39,776 nucleotides of DNA from Clostridium polynesiense (GCF_000820705.1 NZ_CCXI01000104.1:1-39776); one strand, 5' to 3'; positions 23,978-32,384 are shown, counted from the stretch's first letter. The notes: a model not told the origin generated them from the letters alone. A program made the numbers and translations.

Positions 23978-25297
23978 TTATTTTAATATTTCCTTTATAG
24001 GATTATTGAAATACATAGATTTAGGAAATTTTTCTTTAAGCATTAATGCGTATTTATATGCTTCCTCATTGTTAATATTCCTATTTAAATTTGCTAAGTT
24101 ATAAAGAACTAAGTCTCCATACTCTGAATTTAAATAATTCTTAGCATAAAGCTCATAGTATTTTATGGCACTTTCTATATCCTGCAGTTTTTCTGCTGTG
24201 CCCCCCAGCATAAAAATAATATGGGAAGTTAAATAGTTTTCACCGCTGTATTTAAATGATATTTCGAAGTCCTGTCGTGCTCTTTCATAGTCTTTTTCAT
24301 CATGAAACTTCATAGCTCTTCCGTAAAAGAATTCCGCTCCTTCACCATTAAGAACCTCTAAAGCCTTATTATAAAGAGCCTGATCATTAATGCTCATTTT
24401 TTCATTTTTAAAAGTCTCTGCCATAAGGTTCAGCTTTTCAAAATCCTTATTATTTATTGCATCATTTGTTTCAGAAGCAGAAAAAGCTTCAGACTTCCCC
24501 TCTTTCTGTTGGTTTTCTTCAGTTTTTTCTGAATTTATATTATCTCCTGATACCGAATTATTATTTACATCATCAGAATTTTCTTGTGAATTTTCATCAT
24601 TTTTTATCTTTCCAGCTGCCATCAGCTTATTCGTAATCTTTCCAAAATAATTTTCTTCCTTAGCGAAATTTGATTTAATTATAAATACTCCAGCTAATAC
24701 AATTATTATCCCACTAAGCACCATTCCGCCCTTTAATAAAAATTCTTTTCTGCTCTTGAGAACTTTTTTAAAGAGGCCTGTTGAGGTGAATTTATTTAAT
24801 GCAGTCTGATTATTTACTGCCTGCTTATTTTTCTTATCTATCTTCAGTACCTTTTCAATGTAATACTCAGCCTTTATGTATTCTCCCTTTTTAATAAAAC
24901 ATTCAGTGAGTGAATTTGATACATTTATTATATTAAAATCACTTTCCTGACACTCCATTAAGTAAGCTATCGCCTCTGAGATTCTCATTTCCTTTATTAA
25001 CAGCTGCGCTTTAGAATATTTTTTTAATCTTTCTCCGTCTTCTTTGCAGCTTTTTAAATAGTTTTTTGAGGCCCCATCTTTATTTAGTTCAGCCCCTATT
25101 TTCCAAACTGCTCTGCATCCCTCTAAATCTCCCTGAAGATATAAAATCAGCCCTTTAAGATTTAAGAGAGGAGCAAAGTTTATATCTTTTGATATACCTC
25201 TTTCACAGTAGGCTAATGCTTTGTTCGGAAGACCATTTTGATAGCATTTCATTGCCCTTGAGTATATTCTTTTTAATCCCTTATCCATAATCCCCAT
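23978..25297 (-). CDS. TPR-repeat membrane protein
   Basis: 439 aa. Residues ~5-165 form cytoplasmic tetratricopeptide-type helical pairs (for example NKALAYCERGISKDINFAPLLNLKGLI, EYIKAEYYIEKVLKID); a single membrane helix lies at ~188-208 (GGMVLSGIIIVLAGVFIIK); then an acidic, Asn/Ser/Glu-rich linker (~225-285); and a second TPR block outside the membrane (~325-439, with FFYGRAMKFHDEKDYERARQDFEISFKY). Probably a scaffold; partners unknown. Sits between PAP2 and iadA genes with short gaps. The first ATG is used, with AAAGG just upstream; a second ATG three codons in is equally possible. Confidence 0.8.
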   Translation of the reverse strand: MGIMDKGLKRIYSRAMKCYQNGLPNKALAYCERGISKDINFAPLLNLKGLILYLQGDLEGCRAVWKIGAELNKDGASKNYLKSCKEDGERLKKYSKAQLLIKEMRISEAIAYLMECQESDFNIINVSNSLTECFIKKGEYIKAEYYIEKVLKIDKKNKQAVNNQTALNKFTSTGLFKKVLKSRKEFLLKGGMVLSGIIIVLAGVFIIKSNFAKEENYFGKITNKLMAAGKIKNDENSQENSDDVNNNSVSGDNINSEKTEENQQKEGKSEAFSASETNDAINNKDFEKLNLMAETFKNEKMSINDQALYNKALEVLNGEGAEFFYGRAMKFHDEKDYERARQDFEISFKYSGENYLTSHIIFMLGGTAEKLQDIESAIKYYELYAKNYLNSEYGDLVLYNLANLNRNINNEEAYKYALMLKEKFPKSMYFNNPIKEILK

Positions 25298-25338
25298 CCC
25301 TATCCTTTACCAGCGGAAATTCCACACATCTTTATTTA

Positions 25339-25905
25339 TTATATATCATCACTGCGTTTTTTTATAAATTTTTTATAAGTCCAGTCTGCCAGCTTAAAGC
25401 TTATTAATCCTAATAGTATTCCTCCTGCTACATCACTTGGAAAATGCACGTATAAATATAATCTTGAAAAAGCTATAAGCACTGCTAAAACCCAAAATAT
25501 TATGCTATATCTTTTCAAATATACCGATAAGGCTGCTGCCGCTGCAAAAGATGATGCAGTATGCCCTGAAGGAAATGAAAAAGTTTTAGGCTTTGCAATT
25601 AGCAAATCAAGACTTGGATCATGTATAAAAGGTCTGGCTCTCTGGATTACATTTTTTATAACAACCTCTCCAAGCACTGCATTTATTGCCAATGACAAAG
25701 CGCATACTATTCCGGCCTTTCTGTATTTTTTAGTGGATATAAGTATTATACTTATTAATATCCATATGATTCCTGCATCTCCTAAGGCAGTTATAAAAGG
25801 CATTATATTATCCAAGAAGGGGTTCTTTAAATACTGCTGTATATTATTAAGAATATTTCTGTCTAAATTATTAAGAAGTACTGTGAAATTATGCAAAAAA
25901 TACAC
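25339..25905 (-). CDS. PAP2-family membrane phosphatase
   Basis: 188 aa, five to six membrane helices. The three phosphatase motifs are seen: KNVIQRARPF (KxxxxxxRP), FPSGHTASS (PSGH) and SRLYLYVHFPSDVAGG (SRxxxxxHxxxD). Family members dephosphorylate undecaprenyl pyrophosphate (BcrC-type) or phosphatidyl lipids at the outer face of the membrane; sequence alone does not separate these. The start is a GTG with a weak AAGGG site; an internal TTG four codons on is an alternative. First gene of the PAP2-TPR-iadA run. Confidence 0.87.
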   Translation of the reverse strand: MYFLHNFTVLLNNLDRNILNNIQQYLKNPFLDNIMPFITALGDAGIIWILISIILISTKKYRKAGIVCALSLAINAVLGEVVIKNVIQRARPFIHDPSLDLLIAKPKTFSFPSGHTASSFAAAAALSVYLKRYSIIFWVLAVLIAFSRLYLYVHFPSDVAGGILLGLISFKLADWTYKKFIKKRSDDI

Positions 25906-25940
25906 CTGCCCTTTTTATAAATTACTAATAATTATAACAT

Positions 25941-25978
25941 AAAAAGATCTGGAGCAAATTACTTCCCAGATCTTTTTT
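25941..25978 (-). terminator. Terminator of the sigma/anti-sigma-like operon
   Basis: Stem built on AGATCTGG and its complement, extended by A/T pairs, 13-nt loop; T-tract on the minus strand. Lies ~80 nt after the stop of the DUF4367-like gene. Confidence 0.8.
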
Positions 25979-26056
25979 ATTCTGCATTACCTCGTAAAAT
26001 ATATATTTTAAATATAATTTAATATAAAAAACTCATTACTATTTAAGGTAAAAAAC

Positions 26057-26845
26057 TTACTTAGGCAGAACCTTTTTCTCTTCAGAATTAACAAGCTTAA
26101 ATTCCTTAAGCATTGCGTGGAATCTCGCTCCGTGTCCTTCTGCAGCTTCCAGGAAATATTGTTCCTTAATAACTATTGCTCCGCCTTTAGTATTGTCTAT
26201 TACATGATATTTTATTATAACATCTTCTCCCTTATTACCTGACTTAGCTTTAATCATTATACCTTTTACAGGTTCTGTTTCATTTTCTTTAATTACATAT
26301 TTGTATTTGGACTTTAGCTGATTCTCAAGCTCTGCTGCTATTTCCTGAGGCTTTTTAGATGCAGTCTGAGTAATTTCCATAAATACCTCCGGAGCATAGG
26401 AGGCCTTCTGCTTGGGTTCTATAAGGTCTTTATCCTCCTGAGATGTTAAGGTGTATAGATCTTCATCATAGTAAATTATATATCCCATTTTGCTTTCATT
26501 TAATGTAAGTTCTTTATTTTCCGGCATACCTTCTAAATTTAAGGTTACTTCTTTTTTAGGAGCAAAGATCTCTTTAAATTTAGCAAATACAGCCTCTCCC
26601 TTATTTGTACTAAATATCATAATCATAAACATTGCTGCAATTATTCCGGTACTTATCAAAAGCTTTACCCTGCTTTTCATATTCCTATTCTCCTCGGTTT
26701 TATACTTGCTTCTTAACTCTGAAGACTTTTCTTCTTTAGAAATTTCACTTAATATATTTTCCCATACCTCTTCCCTGCGATTTTCCATTTTGTCACTGCT
26801 TTTCAGCATCACTTCTCTGATATTATCCTCAAGATTGGTATTCAT
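26057..26845 (-). CDS. Membrane-anchored anti-sigma-factor-like protein
   Basis: 262 aa. A charged cytoplasmic N-terminus (~1-60, short helices), one membrane helix (LLISTGIIAAMFMIMIFS, ~62-80), and an external beta-rich domain resembling DUF4367/RsgI-type C-terminal domains (repeated MEITQTAS..., GIMIKAKSGNKGEDVIIKYHVIDN). Encoded directly after, and overlapping by 17 nt, an ECF sigma factor gene, the normal arrangement for a cognate anti-sigma factor. I start it at 26845 because GGGGGGAG lies 5 nt upstream; a reading from 26863 adds six residues without a ribosome site. The zinc-binding ZAS motif is not seen. Confidence 0.75.
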   Translation of the reverse strand: MNTNLEDNIREVMLKSSDKMENRREEVWENILSEISKEEKSSELRSKYKTEENRNMKSRVKLLISTGIIAAMFMIMIFSTNKGEAVFAKFKEIFAPKKEVTLNLEGMPENKELTLNESKMGYIIYYDEDLYTLTSQEDKDLIEPKQKASYAPEVFMEITQTASKKPQEIAAELENQLKSKYKYVIKENETEPVKGIMIKAKSGNKGEDVIIKYHVIDNTKGGAIVIKEQYFLEAAEGHGARFHAMLKEFKLVNSEEKKVLPK

Positions 26846-27380
26846 TAAAACTCCCCCCTTCACAGTTCTCCTCTATATACTCTTTAATCTTCTGTCTCCC
26901 TTTAAACAGCCTGGATTTAAGAGTATTTATGTTGATGTCTAATATATCCGCTATCTCTTTTTCTTTAAAACCTCTAAGATACTTAAGCACCATAGGTATT
27001 CTTATTTTGTCATTCAGCCTCCTAATAGATTTATACAGAAGTTCATATCTTTCTGTATCAAGATTATCATAGTGTTTTTCCTTCTCTAAAAATACAGGAA
27101 AATCTTCAAGATATACGGTATTTGCATTCTTTTTCATCAATCTGCAGCATTCGTTGATTAATATCTTATAAAGCCAAGATTTAAAAGGCTTGTTTATATC
27201 GAATAAATCTATAGAAAAGTACACTCTAATAAAGGTTTCCTGCACTGCATCCGATGCTAAGGAATGACTTTTCGTTACCAAATAGGCTGTTCTCAAGGCA
27301 TAAGAGGAATATTTTTCATACAATTCCTCGAAAGCTCTTTTATCCTTCTTTTTCACAGCCTGTATCAGAACCTTTTCCAC
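26829..27380 (-). CDS. ECF-type RNA polymerase sigma factor
   Basis: 183 aa. Sigma-70 region 2: AFEELYEKYSSYALRTAYLVTKSHSLASDAVQETFIRVYFSI, KPFKSWLYKILINECCR; region 4: RLNDKIRIPMVLKYLRGFKEKEIADILDININTLKSRLFKGRQKI with the helix-turn-helix. No region 3. The start is a GTG with AGAGGG 6 nt upstream; a nearby ATG is out of frame. Overlaps the downstream anti-sigma-like gene. Target promoters unknown; autoregulation is likely for this arrangement. Confidence 0.92.
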   Translation of the reverse strand: MEKVLIQAVKKKDKRAFEELYEKYSSYALRTAYLVTKSHSLASDAVQETFIRVYFSIDLFDINKPFKSWLYKILINECCRLMKKNANTVYLEDFPVFLEKEKHYDNLDTERYELLYKSIRRLNDKIRIPMVLKYLRGFKEKEIADILDININTLKSRLFKGRQKIKEYIEENCEGGSFNEYQS

Positions 27381-27753
27381 TCATATCCCTCTTTCCTGTA
27401 ATATAGTTAATTTATGATGAGTTTCCTTTTTTAAATTCAACTCAGTCCACTGTCCAAAGATTTTTTCTGCCCTTATAATAGTAGAAGCGCATTTTATGAA
27501 AATATAAATTAATTACTGTACAGATTAATTAATATTTATATACTTATTACCCTATAATTGATTAAATAGTTTTCTTTTTCCATGATTTTTCTTTTATTTT
27601 CTATTTTATTATCCATTAAGCTGACATTTCAATAAAAAAAGACACCAGATTATTGATATACTCACCTTACAGCAGGAAATTGAATTAGTAATTTCCTGCA
27701 TTGAATGAGGCATATCAAATCATCAGATGTCCTTTTACATACTTATATAAAAA
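27381..27753. other. Gene-free stretch: sigma promoter region and a long inverted repeat
   Basis: From 27381 to about 27630 I see only AT-rich leader for the sigma gene with no clear consensus promoter. The remainder is the inverted repeat at 27634-27732 that closes the nitroreductase gene. Confidence 0.6.
27634..27732 (-). terminator. Long imperfect inverted repeat acting as nitroreductase terminator
   Basis: Two ~41-nt arms (27641-27681 and 27691-27732) pair with a few mismatches and bulges: outer GACA/TGTC, middle GATAT/ATATC, inner GCAGGAAATT/AATTTCCTGC with a short loop. On the minus strand it ends in seven T. Much longer than an ordinary terminator, so it may be a MITE-like insertion or a structured small RNA. 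Confidence 0.65.
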
Positions 27754-28372
27754 TTAGATTTCCTTAACTATTTCATCATAGCCTCTTCTTGGTCTTCTTG
27801 GATAAAGCTCCTTGCTCTCATCAAAATATCCTAAAGAAATAGCCATAACTACGGTTTTATTTTCATCTAGTCCAAATTCTTTTTTTACTCCTTCAAAATC
27901 TATTCCGCTCATAGCATGGGAATCAACTCCATAATATTTTGCAGCATACATTATAGATGATGCAAGAAGTCCTACGTTGCTTTCTGCGAATTTAAGCCCG
28001 TCCTCTTCCTTTGTTCCATAAAGAGCTGCAGCCATATCCTGAGAGCCCTTAACAACATTTTCGTCTCCACCAAAGCTGTTTAGCATTTCCTCCCATACAG
28101 GATTTGACTTATCATAGCCTCTTTTATCTCCTACTAAAATCAAAGTTACAGGAGCTTCCTTAATCTTTGGCTGATTATAAGCTAATTTAAAGAACCTTTC
28201 CTTTGCTTCATCTGATTTTAGCGCTATTATCTCCCATGGCTGAAGGTTAAAAGCTGAAGGTACCAATACTGCTAGGTTTATTATATTTTTTAAGGTTTCC
28301 TCCTCCAGCGCCTTTGTACTATCGAAAAAATTTACTGATCTTCTGTCTTCATATACTTTTTTTTAAATCCAT
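27754..28372 (-). pseudogene. Nitroreductase family protein, frameshifted at an A8 tract
   Basis: FMN-dependent nitroreductase-like fold: VPSAFNLQPWEII, ESNVGLLASSIMYAAKYYGVDSHAMSGIDF, VVMAISLGYFDESKELYPRRPRRGYDEIVK. The correct start appears to be the ATG at 28370-28372 (AAGGAGAG 6 nt upstream), but after ATGGATTT the run of eight A (28357-28364) puts the ribosome into a frame that stops two codons later. With seven A the frame would read MDLKKVYEDRRSVNFFD and join the main frame (total about 205 aa, normal length). Either a recent mutation, a sequencing error, or transcriptional slippage. The only in-frame internal start is TTG at 28266, which would delete the conserved RRSV FMN-binding region. 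Confidence 0.8.
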
Positions 28373-28528
28373 ATTAAACTCTCCTTTTCATAATATTATT
28401 AAACTATAAAAATTTCATTTTACCTTTTGTATATAAGTTTTTGCAGTATAATCTCTGCTTCTGTTTCTTCTATACTCATTCAGAAGTTAAATAACACCTC
28501 CTCAGACTTACTTATACTAAAAATAAAC

Positions 28529-28557
28529 ATATTAATTTTATACCTTTTATTTGTCAA
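28529..28557 (-). promoter_or_regulatory. Sigma-A promoter of the nitroreductase gene
   Basis: Minus strand TTGACA (28557-28552), 17-bp spacer, TAATAT (28534-28529); about 155 nt before the start codon. Confidence 0.7.
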
Positions 28558-28707
28558 TTTTATCCTTTGTAAAAATTAATGTTAGTTCAAAGCTGTGGTA
28601 ATCCGCTTTAACAGAATTATTTACTTCAGCTAATTATAGCTTAATCAATATACACTGCCCACTTCAACAAATCAGCAACATTATTAATCAATTATTTATA
28701 ATTAACT

Positions 28708-28722
28708 TACTTATTGTAAGTA
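28708..28722. promoter_or_regulatory. Candidate HxlR operator
   Basis: TACTTATTGTAAGTA, a 6-3-6 inverted repeat, with further ACTT/AAGT half-sites at about 28742-28758. Its place between the HxlR gene and the divergent nitroreductase suggests the regulator's own site. Confidence 0.45.
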
Positions 28723-28820
28723 TAATACTATATATTATTAACTTTAGTCAAGTAAGTTTTTATAAATAATATATTTACTTTTGTTCAATAAGTGGTAAAA
28801 TTATATCTGAGGTGATAAAA

Positions 28821-29132
28821 ATGAATAATTTTCATTTATGCCCCAGATTTGAGAAAGCCTTTGGGCTTCTAGGCAAAAAGTGGAACGGACTTATTATAAG
28901 AGTGCTTTTGGAGGGTCCTAAAAGATTTACTGATATAAGAAGTTTAATACCAGAATTAAGCGATAGAATGTTAACTGAGCGCTTTAAAGAATTAGAATGT
29001 GAAGGTATTATTAAACGTAATGTTTATCCTGAAACCCCAGTTAGAATAGAGTATGAGCTCACAGATAAGGGTAGAGATCTAAAGTTTTCCATGGAGGAAA
29101 TCCAGAGGTGGGCTGAAAAATGGGTAAAATAG
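28821..29132 (+). CDS. HxlR-family transcriptional regulator
   Basis: 103 aa winged-helix regulator. Signature: CPRFEKAFGLLGKKWNGLIIRVLLEGPKRFTDIRSLIPELSDRMLTERFKELECEGIIKR, then the wing VRIEYELTDKGRDL. The N-terminal Cys in the CPxF position could sense electrophiles, as in HypR-type members. I start at 28821 since AGGTG sits 6 nt upstream; a GTG at 28812 adds three residues. Divergent from the nitroreductase, which it likely controls, a common pairing for this family. Strong terminator follows. Confidence 0.92.
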   Translation: MNNFHLCPRFEKAFGLLGKKWNGLIIRVLLEGPKRFTDIRSLIPELSDRMLTERFKELECEGIIKRNVYPETPVRIEYELTDKGRDLKFSMEEIQRWAEKWVK

Positions 29133-29133
29133 C

Positions 29134-29170
29134 AAAGCCTTGAAGCATATGCTTCAAGGCTTTATTTTTT
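29134..29170 (+). terminator. Terminator of the HxlR gene
   Basis: Continuous 30-nt palindrome AAAGCCTTGAAGCAT and its complement, followed by ATTTTTTT. Confidence 0.9.
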
Positions 29171-29181
29171 TGTGTTACAGG

Positions 29182-29242
29182 AATTACCATCACCCCTGGG
29201 GTGTTCCCATAAAAAGGGAGCACCCCAGGGGTGATGGTAATT
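29182..29242. repeat. Nested GC-rich palindromic repeat, copy 1
   Basis: 27-nt arm, 7-nt loop (ATAAAAA), 27-nt arm with a single wobble-type mismatch. Each arm contains the 13-nt self-palindrome CACCCC-T-GGGGTG or its complement. Outer nine bases AATTACCAT pair with ATGGTAATT. Sits between convergent HxlR and AarF-type genes, 3 nt from the latter's stop. Sisters at 33872 and 35386. Confidence 0.95.
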
Positions 29243-29244
29243 TA

Positions 29245-30840
29245 TTACATATTTCCCGATCGGAATATGGAGTAAAGGAGCCATAGTCCCATAATTCCTG
29301 CTCCTAGGTATCCGATAGCACCAAAGACTGAAATACCAAGTATTTTAGGTCCTGAATTTGAATTTATTATGATAGCTGATCCTACGATTATGGATGCTAC
29401 TATAAGTCCAAATATCATCCTGTTTACCATTTTGTTTAAATCATTTATCCCCTTCTGCAGCTCTGAGTTTTCCAGATGAAGCTGAAACTTTAATTTACCA
29501 GATAAAGTGGTATTTATGAGTTCTAAAAACTTTATAGGCAGCTTAACACCTGATTTAGATAAGAGATAAAGATCCTCGATACTTTCTACGAAATCCTCTT
29601 TAAAATCTTTATTTTTCATCATCTGCTGCTTAACGAAAGGAACAGCTATATCCATAATATTTAAATAGGGATTTATCTTTTCCACCAAACCCTCTATGGT
29701 TATAAGCCCTTTAATCATCATAGTTACATTTTTAGGAATAGCTATATTATTATTTCTGCACACATTAAAAATCTGCTCCATCATTCCCTTAATATCTATA
29801 TGGCTTAAATTCGTTTCAATATATGTGTTATAGATACTTTCAATGTCCGAATATAGTTTCTTCTTGTTAATTTCCCCTTTTTGAATTCCGATTTTTAATA
29901 TTGAATACATCATAGTGTCCACATTTCTGGAAGCTATTCCATATAGAAATTCCAGAAATCTATCTCTCAGTCCCTTATCTATGGTTCCAACCAGTCCAAA
30001 ATCCAAATAGACAATCTTACCTCCACCTATTAAAATGTTTCCAGGATGGGGATCCGCATGGAAAAATCCATCTTCGAAAATCTGTTTGAGATAATTGTTG
30101 ATAAGCTTTTTAGATATATCCTCCAAATCATAGCCATCCTTCTCCAGAGAATCAATATCATCTATTTTTATTCCCTTTACATATTCCATTACCAGTATCT
30201 TTGTTGTAGTATACTGTTTATATATCTTAGGACAATAAATACACTGAATCCCTTTGTTTTTTTCTCTGAAATTTTCCATATTTTCAGCTTCAATAGTGAA
30301 ATCCAGCTCTTTGTTTACCGCTTCTGAAATCTCATTGATGATACTTTTTGCATCTATAACTTCTCTTTGAGGCATTATTTTAGCTAGGGATGAAAGTCTT
30401 CTCAATACTGATATATCCCTCATAATCGTTTCTCTTACTCCTGGCCTCTGAACCTTTACAACAACTTCATCGCCATTTTTTAATACTCCTTTATGTACTA
30501 CCGCTAACGAAGCGCTAGCTTCCGGTTTTTCATTAAAGCTTAAAAACACTTCTTGAAGGCTGCAGCGAAGATTTTCTTCTACTATAGCCTTTACGTTATC
30601 ATAGGGTTCACTCTTAACATTATCTTGAAGCTTTTGGAATTCCTTTATATATTCCTTAGGCAGTATATCAGGCCTTGTGGATAAAATCTGGCCAATTTTA
30701 ACAAAGGTTGGACCTAATTCTTCAAAAGCCATTCTCAGCTTTGAAGGATCCGTTATAGATTTTAGTCCTTCCTTCATACCATACTTAATAAAAACTGAAG
30801 CTATTTCTCTTATTCTCCTATTCTCCGTACCGCTTTTCAT
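29245..30840 (-). CDS. ABC1/AarF (UbiB-type) atypical kinase
   Basis: 531 aa. UbiB-family protein-kinase-like fold: KxGQ motif in LGPTFVKIGQILSTRPDILP (residues ~48-67), the Ala-rich loop here ASASLAVVHKG, VVVKVQRPGV, HADPHPGNILIGGG (catalytic loop) and YLDFGLVG (DFG). Two hydrophobic segments at the C-terminus (~475-531) anchor it in the membrane. UbiB proteins are ATPases linked to ubiquinone or lipid handling; quinones are not expected in this host, so the role is open. Preceded by a phasin-like small gene, a pairing seen elsewhere for this family. Confidence 0.9.
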   Translation of the reverse strand: MKSGTENRRIREIASVFIKYGMKEGLKSITDPSKLRMAFEELGPTFVKIGQILSTRPDILPKEYIKEFQKLQDNVKSEPYDNVKAIVEENLRCSLQEVFLSFNEKPEASASLAVVHKGVLKNGDEVVVKVQRPGVRETIMRDISVLRRLSSLAKIMPQREVIDAKSIINEISEAVNKELDFTIEAENMENFREKNKGIQCIYCPKIYKQYTTTKILVMEYVKGIKIDDIDSLEKDGYDLEDISKKLINNYLKQIFEDGFFHADPHPGNILIGGGKIVYLDFGLVGTIDKGLRDRFLEFLYGIASRNVDTMMYSILKIGIQKGEINKKKLYSDIESIYNTYIETNLSHIDIKGMMEQIFNVCRNNNIAIPKNVTMMIKGLITIEGLVEKINPYLNIMDIAVPFVKQQMMKNKDFKEDFVESIEDLYLLSKSGVKLPIKFLELINTTLSGKLKFQLHLENSELQKGINDLNKMVNRMIFGLIVASIIVGSAIIINSNSGPKILGISVFGAIGYLGAGIMGLWLLYSIFRSGNM

Positions 30841-30938
30841 TTTATCAGCTCCTTAAATACTGACTTATAATGAATCAAATGATTTCTCGTATTCACTATT
30901 CAAATCCTATATAAAAAAGCTATATATCTTAAAAAATT

Positions 30939-30970
30939 AAAGTAGACAACCTTTAAGGGGTATCTACTTT
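30939..30970 (-). terminator. Hairpin terminator between phasin-like gene and AarF-type gene
   Basis: Outer stem AAAGTAGA/TCTACTTT with a partly paired CC/GG interior, followed on the minus strand by AATTTTTT. May allow partial readthrough. Confidence 0.65.
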
Positions 30971-31066
30971 ATTTCATTACTGCTTTATTATTATACCGTT
31001 CATAACAATTAATTATGTTTAATTTTAGTTTCATACTGCTCGGTGGAAAGTATTATTTGGACTTAT

Positions 31067-31399
31067 TTAGTTTATTACTCCACCGTTATCAGCTTTATTC
31101 TCTAAAATGCTTATTCTGTCATTTAGCAGTCTTATGTCCTCTTTAGTAGCTAAATTAAGTGTAGACAGCACTTCCATCAGACTCTCTACAGTAAGATAGT
31201 TTTTGCTCTCTTCGCTGCCTTTATGATTAGATTTATAATCCTCAACCTTTCTTTTAAGCTCTGAGGAAAGCTCTCTTCCCTGGTTGACAGTAAGTTCGCC
31301 TTTATTAACAAACTCCTCAATCATGTCCACAGCTTTTTCGTAGGAATACGCAGCCGCTCCTATACCTGCTAGGAGTATATTTTTTAATTTATCATCCAT
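31067..31399 (-). CDS. Small phasin-like helical protein (COG3937 type)
   Basis: 110 aa. An N-terminal Gly/Ala-rich segment (NILLAGIGAAAYSYEKAVDMIEEFVNKGELTVNQGRELSSEL) typical of the polyhydroxyalkanoate-synthesis-regulator phasin-like family, then a C-terminal heptad-like coiled coil (LMEVLSTLNLATKEDIRLLNDRISILENK). No polyhydroxyalkanoate genes lie nearby, and the family name should not be read as function. Often upstream of AarF-type kinases, as here. Good AGGAGG ribosome site. Confidence 0.8.
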   Translation of the reverse strand: MDDKLKNILLAGIGAAAYSYEKAVDMIEEFVNKGELTVNQGRELSSELKRKVEDYKSNHKGSEESKNYLTVESLMEVLSTLNLATKEDIRLLNDRISILENKADNGGVIN

Positions 31400-31502
31400 A
31401 ATATATACCTCCTAAATATCAATATTTTTAATATAATTATAGCATCACTGCTTGATTAACTAATTATTCATAGTGAATATTTATTATAAATTAACATATC
31501 TT

Positions 31503-32384
31503 TTATTGTCCCTGTTTTTTTGTAATAAGCACATAAACGGAACTTATTATTAACAAGCTTCCTAAAAAGGTATTTATAGTAATTGCTTCTTTAAAAATAA
31601 TTGCACTTAATATTATACTTGTTATAGGCTCTAAGGTGCTTAATATAGCCGCACTGGAGGATCCTATAATCATGATAGCCTTAGAAAAAATGCTTAGTGC
31701 TATAATGGTGCATACCAGTGACAGCGCCGCTACTGAAGCATAACCATAAGCTTGAAAATCAAAAGATAAACTCTTACTCATAATACCGAAAACTAAGGTT
31801 CCAAGCAGTGAAAATACCAAAACATAAAAGGTTATTACTAAAGTATCTATATTTCTTATATTGCTGTAATCAATCCCTAAAATATAAAGGGAATAAAAAA
31901 CCCCTGAAGCCAGAGCAAGCATAATGCCTGAAATATTTAAACTTATCTCGCTGAAGCCTATTAATATATATACTCCTGCAATACAGAATACAAGGGATAA
32001 TAGCTTTCTGTAATTGAGCTTTTCATTAAACAGCATTATAGAAAATAATGTTACTATAGCCGGATAAACAAAGTGTATACTGGTTGCTAACCCTACGGTG
32101 ATATAATTATAAGACAGGAACAGGGTAATGCTTGTGCCTGCATATCCCACAATTCCCAAAAAAGCAAATTTAGGCAGAAGCTTTTTGTCAACCTTAAGGT
32201 TTACCTTCTTATATAAAAAATAAAATAATAAAATAATTACTGAAAATAAAAATCTTAAAAGTACTACTGTTATTGCATTTGCCCCAGCATTATAAGCAAA
32301 CTTAGCAAATATCGGTATAATACCAAAAGCACATGCTGAAAAAACAGCATATAAAATTCCCTGAAGCTTATTACTCTTTTCCAT
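31503..32384 (-). CDS. EamA/DMT-family transporter
   Basis: 293 aa, ten hydrophobic segments in two homologous halves (FSACAFGIIPIFAKFAYNAG; SSSAAILSTLEPITSIILSAIIFKEAIT). Only family-level resemblance to the EamA gene at 2843. Substrate unknown. GGGAGG ribosome site. Monocistronic, divergent from the lactonase-type gene. Confidence 0.9.
   Translation of the reverse strand: MEKSNKLQGILYAVFSACAFGIIPIFAKFAYNAGANAITVVLLRFLFSVIILLFYFLYKKVNLKVDKKLLPKFAFLGIVGYAGTSITLFLSYNYITVGLATSIHFVYPAIVTLFSIMLFNEKLNYRKLLSLVFCIAGVYILIGFSEISLNISGIMLALASGVFYSLYILGIDYSNIRNIDTLVITFYVLVFSLLGTLVFGIMSKSLSFDFQAYGYASVAALSLVCTIIALSIFSKAIMIIGSSSAAILSTLEPITSIILSAIIFKEAITINTFLGSLLIISSVYVLITKKQGQ

Larger units (their letters stand above)
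28373..28820. other. Divergent regulatory region, nitroreductase / HxlR
   Basis: 448 nt with a nitroreductase promoter at 28529-28557, a long AT-rich leader containing an unused AGGAGGTG sequence (minus strand, near 28500), and the palindrome at 28708-28722. No convincing small gene. Confidence 0.55.

Noticed and set aside
28460-28505. Possible tiny leader peptide after AGGAGGTG on the minus strand (MSIEETEAEIILQKLIYKR)
   Set aside because: The ATG is about 15 nt from the ribosome-like site, and there is no comparative support.
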